Shown here: one piece after another, positions 31,743 to 40,403 of the stretch
Position numbering within the stretch: position 1 is the first letter of the stretch
Layout of the letters: each line of letters starts with the position of its first letter
NCBI RefSeq assembly: GCF_039521745.1
Contig: NZ_BAAACT010000045.1
Direction: 5' to 3' (one strand)
DNA from: Faecalicatena contorta
GTDB lineage: Bacteria > Bacillota > Clostridia > Lachnospirales > Lachnospiraceae
DNA: 64,000 bases
Notes under the pieces: model-generated
Seen by the model: the letters and a program-made list of their open reading frames with translations, nothing else
Told to the model about the DNA's origin: nothing
The model's database searches: none
Program-made: the position numbers and the translations under genes

Positions 31743-32627
31743 CTAATCTGTTAGGGCCTTTCTGTATTCTCCGGGGGTCTGCCTGTATTTGCGTTTAAAA
31801 AGCCTGTTAAAGTAGGAGAGATTGTCAAAACCCGTCCTTGTGGCAATCTCCAGTACAGATAAGCCGGAGGCGGCAAGCAGCCGGGCGGCCATGCTGAGGC
31901 GGTAGTCGTTCAGATATTCTGTGAACCCCATATCCATGTGGCTCTTAAAGAATTTCATAAAATGGGATTTGCTGTAAAAAGTAAGGGCGGCCATATCCGC
32001 TATCGTGATCGTATCGGCATAGTGATCTTCAACATATTTTAAAATAGTTTTTAATTTTTCCAGAGATTTCGTCTTGATTTTTGTGGCGGAATCTCTGTTT
32101 GTCTGTGAGGAGACCAGCAGAAAAAAGAACTGGAAGAGATATCCTTTCACCGCCAGCTGGTATCCCTCCGGCCGGGCGGCGCATAAGTCATCAATATGGC
32201 TGATGCAGCCGGCAAGATCCGCATATGCGGAACAGGAGGGGGTGAGGAATGTGAGGACGGCGCGTTCTGCACACAGCAGAGGCTGCAGAAACTGTGTAGT
32301 ACAGAGATCGCTGCTATCTGACACCAGCAGCTCGGGCTTAAACAGAATATTTTCGTACTCCATGCTGCATCCGTCTTTCTGTCGGATCGAGTGGAGCTGG
32401 CCGGGAAGGATGAAGACGATATCACCGGCGGCAATGTCCCGGGTCTGAAGGTTAACGGATACCTGGCCCTGTCCTTTTTTAATAACAATAAATTCAATTT
32501 CTTCGTGCCAGTGGAGTGGAACCTGTATAAAATCAAGCGGAATGGAACATAGATAAGTATTATAAGGAAAATCAGCATTTGTATGGGATTTGGTTTCATG
32601 GTAATTCTGGTACTCCGTGATATTCAA
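31743..32627 (-). CDS. AraC-family regulator with cupin sensor domain
   Basis: A 294-residue regulator. Residues about 30-90 form a cupin-like ligand domain (VPLHWHEEIEFIVIKKGQGQ, GDIVFILPGQLHSI), the middle is helical, and residues about 190-292 are the AraC DNA-binding domain (ITIADMAALTFYSKSHFMKF, VLEIATRTGFDNLSYFNRLF, ending TPGEYRKAL). Such proteins usually sense a sugar. It is divergent from glgP with a 250-base gap, so control of the glucan locus is possible but not shown. Confidence 0.88.
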   Translation of the reverse strand: MNITEYQNYHETKSHTNADFPYNTYLCSIPLDFIQVPLHWHEEIEFIVIKKGQGQVSVNLQTRDIAAGDIVFILPGQLHSIRQKDGCSMEYENILFKPELLVSDSSDLCTTQFLQPLLCAERAVLTFLTPSCSAYADLAGCISHIDDLCAARPEGYQLAVKGYLFQFFFLLVSSQTNRDSATKIKTKSLEKLKTILKYVEDHYADTITIADMAALTFYSKSHFMKFFKSHMDMGFTEYLNDYRLSMAARLLAASGLSVLEIATRTGFDNLSYFNRLFKRKYRQTPGEYRKALTD

Positions 32628-32740
32628 AACGATCCCTCGCTTTCTGTAGTAATGTAGTTGATTTATGAAAGAATGATAGTATTGTACTATAATTTAAGAG
32701 TATTTTGCAAGAAAATGAACAGGAATCGTATTAAAATGCA

Positions 32741-32829
32741 TAACATAGGTTACTGTTCACGGCCCAGGGGCCGCGCATAGTAACTAACATAGGTAACAGT
32801 TCAGGCCTTCCTGGACTGTTTCTGACATA
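32741..32829. repeat. Tandem palindromes interleaved with TAACATAGG direct repeats
   Basis: TAACATAGG occurs at 32741-32749 and 32785-32793, with a diverged TGACATAG at 32823-32830. Between the first two is a 35-base palindrome with GTTACT/AGTAAC ends and a CGGCC/GGCCG core. Between the second and third is a GTAACAGTTCAGG/CCTGGACTGTT hairpin. The 9-base repeats look like target duplications. It lies between the AraC gene and glgP. Confidence 0.6.
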
Positions 32830-32875
32830 GACTTAATGTAAGGCCAATTGGAGTTTATATGAAAGGAGTAATATT

Positions 32876-35128
32876 ATGAGTATACAGGATACTTTGACAC
32901 AGAAACTGGGGAAAGAAATATCAGAAGCTTCTAACGAGGAGATATATTCCGCACTTCTGGAGACCGTGCAGGAAATGGCCCGGCAAAAAGAGAGAAACGG
33001 CGGCAAAAAGAAGCTATATTATATTTCTGCTGAATTTTTAATTGGAAAATTACTCTCCAACAATATGATCAATCTGGGCATTTACAATGAGGTTCGGGAT
33101 GTTCTCGCGGGAAACGGCAGAGACATCTGTGAGATCGAAGAAATCGAGCCTGAGCCATCCCTGGGAAATGGGGGACTTGGAAGGCTGGCGGCCTGTTTTC
33201 TGGACTCGATCGCTACGCTGGGGCTGAACGGGGACGGAATCGGCCTGAATTATCATTTCGGCCTGTTTAAGCAGGAGTTTGAAGAGGAACTGCAGAAAGA
33301 GACCCCGAATCCATGGATAGAGAAGCAGAGCTGGCTGACAAAAACAGATGTGTCCTATCCGGTCAGCTTTAGAGGAATGACACTGAATTCCAGAATGTAT
33401 GATATTGAAGTTACGGGATACAACAATATAACAAACAAGCTGCATCTCTTTGATGTGGAGACTGTAGATGAGAGTATTGTGGAGGATGGGATTGAATTTG
33501 ATAAGAAGGACATCGCCAGAAATCTGACTCTGTTTTTGTATCCGGATGACAGTGATGAGAATGGACGCCTGCTGCGTATTTATCAGCAGTATTTTATGGT
33601 CAGCAACGGTGCAAGGCTTATTCTGGATGAATGTGAAGAAAAAGGCTGCAGACTCTATGACCTGCCGGATTACGCGGTCATACAGATCAACGATACGCAT
33701 CCGACAATGGTGATCCCGGAGCTGATCCGACTGCTGATGGAGCGGGGGCTGGAGATGGATGAAGCTATCGATGTTGTTTCACGCACCTGTGCCTATACAA
33801 ACCATACGATCCTGGCAGAGGCGCTGGAGAAATGGCCGTTGGACTATCTGAAAAAGGTGGTGCCCCAGCTGGTTCCTATCATCGAAGTGCTGGACGATAA
33901 GGTGAGAAGAAAGTATGCGGATGAGAGTGTGGCTGTTATAGACAGAAAGGATACGGTTCATATGGCTCATATCGATATCCATTACGGATTCAGCGTGAAT
34001 GGGGTTGCATCTCTGCACACCGAGATTCTCAAAGATAATGAGCTGCATCATTTTTATAAGATTTATCCGGAAAAATTCAATAATAAAACGAACGGAATTA
34101 CATTCAGAAGATGGCTGCTCCACTGCAATCCCCTGCTCACTGAAATGCTTGATTTTATTGTGGGTACGGGATATCGGTCTGATGCAAAACAGCTGGAAAG
34201 GCTGATGAATTTCCGAGGGGATAAAAGTGTACTGAGCCGTCTCCTGGAAATAAAGAAGGAGAATAAGAAGGTTCTCTGCAGTTATCTAAAAGATACTCAG
34301 GGGCTTGAGCTGAATTCGGATTCCATTTTTGATATCCAGGTAAAACGTCTCCACGAATACAAGCGCCAGCAGATGAATGCCCTGTATGTGATCCACAAAT
34401 ATCTGGAAATCAAAGCGGGCAGACGGCCGTCCACTCCGATTACCGTCATCTTCGGGGCAAAAGCCGCGCCGGCCTATGTAATTGCAAAGGACATCATCCA
34501 TATGATTTTATGTCTTCAGGAGATCATCAACAAGGATAAAGAGGTAAGCCCTTATCTCCAGGTGGTTATGGTAGAGAATTATAACGTGACGAAAGCGGAA
34601 AAACTGATCCCTGCCTGTGATATTTCCGAGCAGATTTCTCTGGCATCCAAGGAGGCCAGCGGAACCGGAAATATGAAGTTCATGCTGAACGGCGCTGTTA
34701 CGCTGGGCACGGAAGACGGCGCCAATGTGGAAATCCACCAACTGGTGGGGGATGATAATATTTTTGTATTCGGAGCATCCAGCGATGAAGTCATTGAACA
34801 CTATGCAAAGGCAGACTATGTGTCCCGGGATTTCTATGAAAAAGATCAGGATATCAAGGCGGCCGTGGACTTTATCACCAGCAAAAAAATGCTGGCGGTG
34901 GGGAATGGGGAAAACTTAAAGCGCCTGCAGAAAGAACTGCTGAGCAAGGACTGGTTTATGACACTTTTGGACTTCAAGGAGTATGTGAAGAAAAAAGAGG
35001 AAGCGCTCAAAGCTTATGAGAACAGGACCGAGTGGGCGAAGAAGATGTTGGTAAATATTGCAAAGGCGGGATATTTTTCCTCAGACAGGACAATAGAGGA
35101 ATATAATAGAGATATCTGGAAACTATAA
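32876..35128 (+). CDS. glgP: Glycogen/maltodextrin phosphorylase
   Basis: Cleaves alpha-1,4-glucans with phosphate to glucose 1-phosphate, a pyridoxal-phosphate enzyme. The 750-residue protein is of the compact clostridial size. Seen are YYISAEFLIGKLLSNNMINL, EPEPSLGNGGLGRLAACFLDS, QINDTHPTMVIPELIRLL, KTNGITFRRWL, IFDIQVKRLHEYKRQQMNAL and the PLP-lysine region SLASKEASGTGNMKFMLNGA. AAAGGAG precedes the ATG. It precedes the maltodextrin uptake operon and would process the imported dextrins together with MalQ. Confidence 0.95.
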   Translation: MSIQDTLTQKLGKEISEASNEEIYSALLETVQEMARQKERNGGKKKLYYISAEFLIGKLLSNNMINLGIYNEVRDVLAGNGRDICEIEEIEPEPSLGNGGLGRLAACFLDSIATLGLNGDGIGLNYHFGLFKQEFEEELQKETPNPWIEKQSWLTKTDVSYPVSFRGMTLNSRMYDIEVTGYNNITNKLHLFDVETVDESIVEDGIEFDKKDIARNLTLFLYPDDSDENGRLLRIYQQYFMVSNGARLILDECEEKGCRLYDLPDYAVIQINDTHPTMVIPELIRLLMERGLEMDEAIDVVSRTCAYTNHTILAEALEKWPLDYLKKVVPQLVPIIEVLDDKVRRKYADESVAVIDRKDTVHMAHIDIHYGFSVNGVASLHTEILKDNELHHFYKIYPEKFNNKTNGITFRRWLLHCNPLLTEMLDFIVGTGYRSDAKQLERLMNFRGDKSVLSRLLEIKKENKKVLCSYLKDTQGLELNSDSIFDIQVKRLHEYKRQQMNALYVIHKYLEIKAGRRPSTPITVIFGAKAAPAYVIAKDIIHMILCLQEIINKDKEVSPYLQVVMVENYNVTKAEKLIPACDISEQISLASKEASGTGNMKFMLNGAVTLGTEDGANVEIHQLVGDDNIFVFGASSDEVIEHYAKADYVSRDFYEKDQDIKAAVDFITSKKMLAVGNGENLKRLQKELLSKDWFMTLLDFKEYVKKKEEALKAYENRTEWAKKMLVNIAKAGYFSSDRTIEEYNRDIWKL

Positions 35129-35300
35129 AAAGGTATAATACTGGCTTCAGAAAACAGCCTGGGCATTGCACCGTAGAAGCTCTAATGACGGGGTGCACAG
35201 TGCACCGCAAAGCAATGTAAAAATAGAAGGCAGTTGGGACGGCGTCTTGCGGCGGAGGCCCGTCCCGAATCTCAATACACCTGTACAAATTGCACAAAAT
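35129..35300. repeat. Hairpins in the glgP-malE gap
   Basis: GCATTGC and GCAATG arms enclose the palindrome GGTGCACAGTGCACC (35195-35209), and GGGACGG pairs with CCGTCCC near 35238-35266. None has a T-run, so these are not classical terminators. The rest of the 344-base gap holds the malE control region. Confidence 0.5.
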
Positions 35301-35352
35301 ACGTAAGAAAAAACTGTGAGAAATTACAGAATCTTAATTCTGGGATTGCAAT

Positions 35353-35420
35353 TATAATGTGGCAGGTGTATATTTAATATCAGGATTGGAAACGTTACCG
35401 AGATCGATACCGATAACGAT
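35353..35420 (+). promoter_or_regulatory. malE -10 box with two LacI-type operators
   Basis: TATAAT (35353-35358) is a likely -10; no clear -35 is seen. Downstream GGAAACGTTACC (35388-35399, 10 of 12 symmetric) and ATCGATACCGATAACGAT (35403-35420, 14 of 18 symmetric) are LacI-family-like sites. The LacI gene at the end of the operon is the natural candidate; CcpA-type control is an alternative. Confidence 0.6.
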
Positions 35421-35472
35421 TCCAAAACAAAAGGAAACAAGAAAAAGTTTATTCAGAAAAGGAGAACTAAGT

Positions 35473-36834
35473 ATGAAGATGAAAAAGTTTTTATCAGTTG
35501 CACTGGCAGCAGCGATGACTGCAGGGCTTTTAGCCGGATGCGGGAGTAATAAAACAGATTCCGCATCCTCCGAATCATCCAAAAAAGATGATAAAGGTTC
35601 CGTCTATTATTTAAGCTTTAAGCCGGAGCAGGCAGAACAGTGGGAAGCAGTTGCCAAAGCTTATACGGAGGAGACCGGGGTGCAGGTAAAAGTGCAGACT
35701 GCGGCTTCCGGAACCTATGAGCAGACGCTGAAGTCCGAGATTGCCAAGAAAGATGCTCCCACGCTGTTCCAGGTCAATGGACCGGTGGGATACCAGAACT
35801 GGAAAGACTACTGCATGGATTTGTCTGACACAGATCTGTACTCCTGGCTGAATGACAAGGATATGGCTATTAAGGGCGAAGACGGAGGCATATACGGTAT
35901 TCCATACGCGGTGGAAGGATACGGCATCATCTACAATGAAGAGATTATGGATAAATACTTTGCTCTGGACGGCGCGAAGGCTTCCTCTATCGAAGAGATC
36001 AACAATTTTGAGAAGTTAAAAGAAGTGACCGAGGACATGACTGCCAAGAAAGACCAGCTGGGCATTGAAGGCGTATTTGCCTCCACATCCTTTGCCCCCG
36101 GCGAGGACTGGAGATGGCAGACACATCTGATGAACCTTCCGATCTATTATGAGTATCAGGATAAAGAGGTGAAAGATGAGAAAGAGATTACTTTTGAATA
36201 TAACGAAGAGTTTAAGAATATTTTTGATCTTTATCTGAACAATTCCGTTACAGAGCCGGCTATGTTAGGTTCTAAGACCGTTTCCGATTCCATGGCTGAA
36301 TTTGCGCTTGGAAAAGCAGCGATGGTACAGAACGGCAACTGGGCCTGGGGAGACATCAGCGGCGTTGACGGCAATACAGTAAAAGAAGATAAGATCAAGT
36401 ATCTTCCGATCTATACAGGCATCAAAGGAGAAGAGAAACAGGGCTTATGCGTAGGCGGCGAGAACTATTTCTGCATCAACAGCGAGGCTTCCGAGGCAGA
36501 CCAGAAGGCATCTCTGGATTTCATCCAGTGGCTCTTCAGTTCTGAGGAAGGCAAAGACAAAGTAACAAATGAACTGGGATTTATCACACCGTTTAACACC
36601 TTTGAGGACGACCAGAAGCCGACCGACCCGCTGGCACAGGAAGTGATCCGCTATATGGAGAATCCAGACCTGACAAGTGTATCCTGGGACTTCCAGACAT
36701 TCCCGAGCCAGACATTCAAAGACAACCTTGGGGCATCACTCCTGGAATATGCGTCAGGTAATAAGGAATGGAACACAGTTGTGACAGAGTGTATCGAAGA
36801 CTGGAAAGCAGAAAAAGAAGCAACAGCTGAATAA
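35473..36834 (+). CDS. Maltodextrin ABC transporter substrate-binding lipoprotein
   Basis: A 453-residue family 1 solute-binding protein (MalE type). The lipobox AGLLAGC (residues about 18-24) anchors it to the outside of the membrane, followed by a Ser/Asp/Lys linker. Domain features include EQAEQWEAVAKAYTEETGVQ, PTLFQVNGPVGYQNW, GIPYAVEGYGIIYNEEIMDK and FALGKAAMVQNGNWAWGDI. AAAAGGAG precedes the ATG at 35473. Downstream permeases plus malQ and glgP indicate alpha-glucan oligosaccharides. No malK-type ATPase is present, so a shared MsmX-like ATPase elsewhere is inferred. Confidence 0.9.
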   Translation: MKMKKFLSVALAAAMTAGLLAGCGSNKTDSASSESSKKDDKGSVYYLSFKPEQAEQWEAVAKAYTEETGVQVKVQTAASGTYEQTLKSEIAKKDAPTLFQVNGPVGYQNWKDYCMDLSDTDLYSWLNDKDMAIKGEDGGIYGIPYAVEGYGIIYNEEIMDKYFALDGAKASSIEEINNFEKLKEVTEDMTAKKDQLGIEGVFASTSFAPGEDWRWQTHLMNLPIYYEYQDKEVKDEKEITFEYNEEFKNIFDLYLNNSVTEPAMLGSKTVSDSMAEFALGKAAMVQNGNWAWGDISGVDGNTVKEDKIKYLPIYTGIKGEEKQGLCVGGENYFCINSEASEADQKASLDFIQWLFSSEEGKDKVTNELGFITPFNTFEDDQKPTDPLAQEVIRYMENPDLTSVSWDFQTFPSQTFKDNLGASLLEYASGNKEWNTVVTECIEDWKAEKEATAE

Positions 36835-36851
36835 AGAAAACAAGGAGGCGT

Positions 36852-37012
36852 CCGGAAAACCTTACTATCCACGGGGCCGTGCACCAGGCTGCACGGCATC
36901 CGAGCCAATTAAGTGATGGGGCGGGCATCTGGCTTTTCGCCACTGGCGACTTTGAATGAGCCAGATGCCGTTGCTATGCGCGGCCAACAGGCCGTGAATA
37001 GTAACCGGAAAA
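36852..37012. repeat. Palindromic element between malE and malF with 8-bp flanking repeats
   Basis: CCGGAAAA at 36852-36859 and 37005-37012 flanks 145 bases whose ends are inverted (TTACTATCCACGG left, CCGTGAATAGTAA right). Inside are GCCGTGCA/TGCACGGC (36880s-36890s) and GGCATCTGGCT/AGCCAGATGCC (about 36927-36969) hairpins. It looks like a small non-autonomous insertion with a target duplication. Its place inside the operon could protect malE mRNA, as palindromes between malE and malF do in Escherichia coli; this is inference. Confidence 0.65.
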
Positions 37013-37053
37013 TCAGTCTGCCTCACCCTCAAATACAGAACAGGAGGAGTATT

Positions 37054-37896
37054 ATGCAGAAGACATATAAAAAATATTTTTGCATATTCGTGCTTCCGAC
37101 ACTGATTGCATTTACATTATTTTTCGTGATTCCATTTGTTCTTGGTATCGGATTATCATTCTGTAAATTTACCACAGTGACAAATGCAAGATGGGTTGGA
37201 TTAGAAAACTATCTGAAGGCATTTTCAAATAAAGACTTTTTGAATGCCCTCTGGTTTACCGTAAAGTTTACAATTGTTTCTGTCATCAGCATTAATGTAA
37301 TCGCCTTTATCTTTGCATATGCGCTGACAAGAGGAATCAAGGGAACAAATCTGTTCCGTACTACATTTTTTATGCCGAACTTAATCGGCGGTATCGTGCT
37401 CGGTTATATCTGGCAGCTGATGATCAACGGCGTGCTTGCCAGATTCGGAGTGACCATAACGACAGATGCGAAATACGGATTCTGGGGCCTGATTATTCTC
37501 ATGAACTGGCAGCTTATCGGATATATGATGATTATCTATATCGCGGGCATCCAGAATATCCCCACAGAACTGGTGGAGGCCGCCAAGATTGACGGGGCCA
37601 CAAAGCTGCAGGCGCTGTTTAAGGTGACCATACCGATGGTGATGTCCTCCGTGACGATCTGCCTGTTTCTGACTCTGACCAACTCCTTCAAGCTCTTTGA
37701 CCAGAACCTGGCGCTGACTGCAGGTGCCCCGTCCAAGAAGACGGCAATGCTGGCGCTGGACATTTATACGACTTTCTATAATAGAAACGGATGGGAGGGC
37801 GTAGGTCAGGCAAAAGCGGTTATTTTCTTTGTAATAGTAGGAATCCTGGCGCTGACGCAGCTCTATTTCACGCGAAATAAGGAGGTGGAAAGCTAA
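37054..37896 (+). CDS. Maltodextrin ABC transporter permease (MalF type)
   Basis: A 280-residue inner-membrane permease with six transmembrane helices. The conserved coupling motif EAAKIDGATKLQALFKVTIP (EAA loop, about residues 178-197) contacts the ATPase. The ATG at 37054 follows CAGGAGGAG; a longer frame runs into the palindromic element and is rejected. MalF of enteric bacteria has a longer N-terminus; this short form is usual in Firmicutes. It ends one base into the next gene's start codon. Confidence 0.9.
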   Translation: MQKTYKKYFCIFVLPTLIAFTLFFVIPFVLGIGLSFCKFTTVTNARWVGLENYLKAFSNKDFLNALWFTVKFTIVSVISINVIAFIFAYALTRGIKGTNLFRTTFFMPNLIGGIVLGYIWQLMINGVLARFGVTITTDAKYGFWGLIILMNWQLIGYMMIIYIAGIQNIPTELVEAAKIDGATKLQALFKVTIPMVMSSVTICLFLTLTNSFKLFDQNLALTAGAPSKKTAMLALDIYTTFYNRNGWEGVGQAKAVIFFVIVGILALTQLYFTRNKEVES

Positions 37897-38768
37897 TGGC
37901 TGGAAAGAAGAGAAAACAGGAAGAAGTACAGACAATGGAAGTATCAAAAGGCACAGGGGCTTTGATGACCGTGATCTTTGCCGTACTGGCCCTGGTATTT
38001 ATATTCCCGATTATCCTGGTATTTATCAACTCTTTTAAGAGTAAGCTTTATATCAGCGACCAGCCTTTTGCACTTCCCAGCAGCGATACGTTCGTGGGCC
38101 TGAATAACTATATTGACGGCGTGGCTAAAACAGGGCTGATCAAGGCGGCCGGATATTCCATCTTCATAACGGTATTTTCCGTGTTGCTGATCGTACTGCT
38201 GACGGCGATGACGGCATGGTGGCTGACACGGGTAAAAAGCAAAATATCTACGGTCTTGTATTATCTGTTTGTTTTTGCTATGATTGTACCGTTCCAGATG
38301 GTGATGTTTACGCTGTCCAAGGTGACAGATACGTTAAATCTGGGAAATCCGGTGGGGATCATCTTTGTATATGTAGGGTTTGGAGCGGGATTATCGGTGT
38401 TTATGTTTGCAGGTTTTATCAAGGCGATACCGATTTCTCTGGAGGAAGCGGCCATGATTGACGGCTGCACGCCGATCCAGACATTTTTCAGGATTGTGCT
38501 GCCGGTACTAAAGCCGACTGCAATTACCGTTGCAATTCTGAATGCGATGTGGATATGGAACGATTATCTGCTCCCCCTGCTTGTATTGGGAAGCGATTAT
38601 CAGACGATCCCGATTGCAGTGCAGTATCTCAGGGGCGGATATGGTTCGGTGGATATGGGAGCCATGATGGGTATGCTGGTTCTGGCAATCCTGCCGATCA
38701 TCGTATTCTACCTGCTCTGCCAGAAATATATTATTAAAGGTGTGGCTGCAGGGGTAGTGAAAGGTTAA
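37896..38768 (+). CDS. Maltodextrin ABC transporter permease (MalG type)
   Basis: A 290-residue permease with six transmembrane helices and the coupling loop EEAAMIDGCTPIQTFFRIVL (about residues 186-205). The N-terminus has a basic cytoplasmic leader (MAGKKRKQEEVQTMEVS). Overlap of a single base with the upstream gene and AAGGAGGTGG before the ATG show coupling. Pairs with the MalF-type protein. Confidence 0.9.
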   Translation: MAGKKRKQEEVQTMEVSKGTGALMTVIFAVLALVFIFPIILVFINSFKSKLYISDQPFALPSSDTFVGLNNYIDGVAKTGLIKAAGYSIFITVFSVLLIVLLTAMTAWWLTRVKSKISTVLYYLFVFAMIVPFQMVMFTLSKVTDTLNLGNPVGIIFVYVGFGAGLSVFMFAGFIKAIPISLEEAAMIDGCTPIQTFFRIVLPVLKPTAITVAILNAMWIWNDYLLPLLVLGSDYQTIPIAVQYLRGGYGSVDMGAMMGMLVLAILPIIVFYLLCQKYIIKGVAAGVVKG

Positions 38769-38785
38769 CAGAAAGGGGAAACGCG

Positions 38786-40267
38786 ATGAGAGAAAGTGGA
38801 ATTTTATTACCCGTTTTCGCATTGCCTTCCGAGTATGGGATTGGATGTTTTTCAAAAGAAGCCTATGAGTTTGTGGATCAGTTAAAAAAGGCGGGACAGA
38901 GTAAATGGCAGATTCTTCCGCTGGGACCGACCGGATATGGGGATTCCCCGTACCAGTCTTTCTCTACATTTGCCGGAAATCCGTATTTCATAGATTTGGA
39001 GACTTTAATCCGGGAAGGACTTCTGACAGAGGAAGAATGTAAATCATATGATTTTGGGAAAACGAAGGACTGTATAGATTATGAAAAGCTGTATCTGGGT
39101 AGATTTAAAATTCTGAGGCAGGCGTACCGCAGGTTTGACGGCAGCCGGAATGAGGAATACTGTAAATTCCTGGAGGATAACAGGGAATGGCTGGATGAAT
39201 ACTGTCTGTTTATGGCCCTGAAAAACCAGCATGGCGGCGTCAGCTGGCGGGAATGGGAAGCTCCTTACAGGGACAGAGATGAGAAAGCCCTGGAGGAGGC
39301 CAGAGGGAAACTGGCAGAAGAGATTGATTTCTACCGTTTCCAGCAGTTCGAATTCAACAGGCAGTGGAAACGGCTGCATGCCTATGCCAATGAAAAGGGC
39401 ATAGAGATCATCGGCGATATTCCGATCTATGTGGCGTTTGACAGTGCTGATACCTGGGCGGCTCCGGAGCTGTTCCAGTTTGATGAGAATAAGGAACCGG
39501 CCGCGGTCGCAGGCTGTCCGCCGGATGGATTCTCCGCCACAGGGCAGCTGTGGGGAAATCCGCTGTATGACTGGGAATATCATAGAAAGACCGGCTATGC
39601 ATGGTGGATGCGGAGAATCGCCCACTGCTTCCGGCTGTATGATATCGTCCGTATCGATCATTTCCGGGGATTTGATGAATACTATGCGATTCCTTACGGT
39701 GAGAAGACCGCCGTGAACGGCAAATGGATGCCCGGGCCAGGAATCGAATTTTTCAGGACAGTGGAGGAGAAGCTCGGCAGGCTGAATATTATTGCGGAGG
39801 ATCTGGGGTTTTTAACAGACAGTGTCTTGAAGCTTTTGGAAGACACTGGTTTTCCGGGGATGAAAGTCATACAGTTTGCATTTGATTCCAGAGAATCGGC
39901 GAACTATCTTCCTCACACATATACCCCAAACTGCGTGGTATATACCGGAACCCACGACAACGATACAACACGGGGCTGGTATCATCATGTGGATAAGGAG
40001 TGCCGTGATTTTGCAAAAGAATATCTGCATAGGCATGCGCTGGATGAAGATGAGCTGGCATGGGACTTTATCGCTATGGCCATGAGCAGTGTGGCACAGC
40101 TGTGTGTGATTCCGGTTCAGGATTATCTCTGCAGAGACAGTGAGGCTAGGATCAATACGCCTTCCACACTGGGAAATAATTGGGTATGGCGGTTGAAAAA
40201 AGGTGAGTTAAATGATACTCTTATAGAAGAGATACGTAAGATAACGAAACTATACGGTCGTCTGTAA
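38786..40267 (+). CDS. malQ: 4-alpha-glucanotransferase
   Basis: MalQ (amylomaltase, family GH77) transfers glucan chains between maltodextrins, lengthening short ones so phosphorylase can act. The 493-residue protein has SGILLPVFALPSEYGIGCF, WQILPLGPTGYGDSPYQSFS, IIGDIPIYVAFDSADTWA, the nucleophile region VRIDHFRGFDEYYAIPYG, IIAEDLGFLTDSV and YTGTHDNDTTRGWYH. GAAAGGGGAA precedes the ATG. Last enzyme of the mal operon; 17 bases after malG-type gene. Confidence 0.95.
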   Translation: MRESGILLPVFALPSEYGIGCFSKEAYEFVDQLKKAGQSKWQILPLGPTGYGDSPYQSFSTFAGNPYFIDLETLIREGLLTEEECKSYDFGKTKDCIDYEKLYLGRFKILRQAYRRFDGSRNEEYCKFLEDNREWLDEYCLFMALKNQHGGVSWREWEAPYRDRDEKALEEARGKLAEEIDFYRFQQFEFNRQWKRLHAYANEKGIEIIGDIPIYVAFDSADTWAAPELFQFDENKEPAAVAGCPPDGFSATGQLWGNPLYDWEYHRKTGYAWWMRRIAHCFRLYDIVRIDHFRGFDEYYAIPYGEKTAVNGKWMPGPGIEFFRTVEEKLGRLNIIAEDLGFLTDSVLKLLEDTGFPGMKVIQFAFDSRESANYLPHTYTPNCVVYTGTHDNDTTRGWYHHVDKECRDFAKEYLHRHALDEDELAWDFIAMAMSSVAQLCVIPVQDYLCRDSEARINTPSTLGNNWVWRLKKGELNDTLIEEIRKITKLYGRL

Positions 40268-40293
40268 CAGTTTAGACATGTCTGAACTGTTAC
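40264..40293 (+). terminator. Hairpin after malQ, GTAACAGTTCAG family
   Basis: GTAACAGTTTAGAC (40264-40277) and GTCTGAACTGTTAC (40280-40293) are inverted arms with one G-T type difference, overlapping the malQ stop codon. It resembles the hairpins near 12403 and 14864. The T-run is weak, so read-through into lacI is possible. Confidence 0.65.
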
Positions 40294-40403
40294 GGCCTTC
40301 TATCTCGTAAAGGACAGCATACCGAAGAGAAACTTCTATTAAAAATAAAATCGGCCCGGCGGAGCGTGTATGTCCAAAATACTGAATAAGGGCAGGGATC
40401 AGC

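Noticed and set aside
35276..35285. CopY/BlaI box TACACCTGTA
   Set aside because: An eight-base pattern is expected by chance in a window of this size and this one is not placed on a recognisable promoter.
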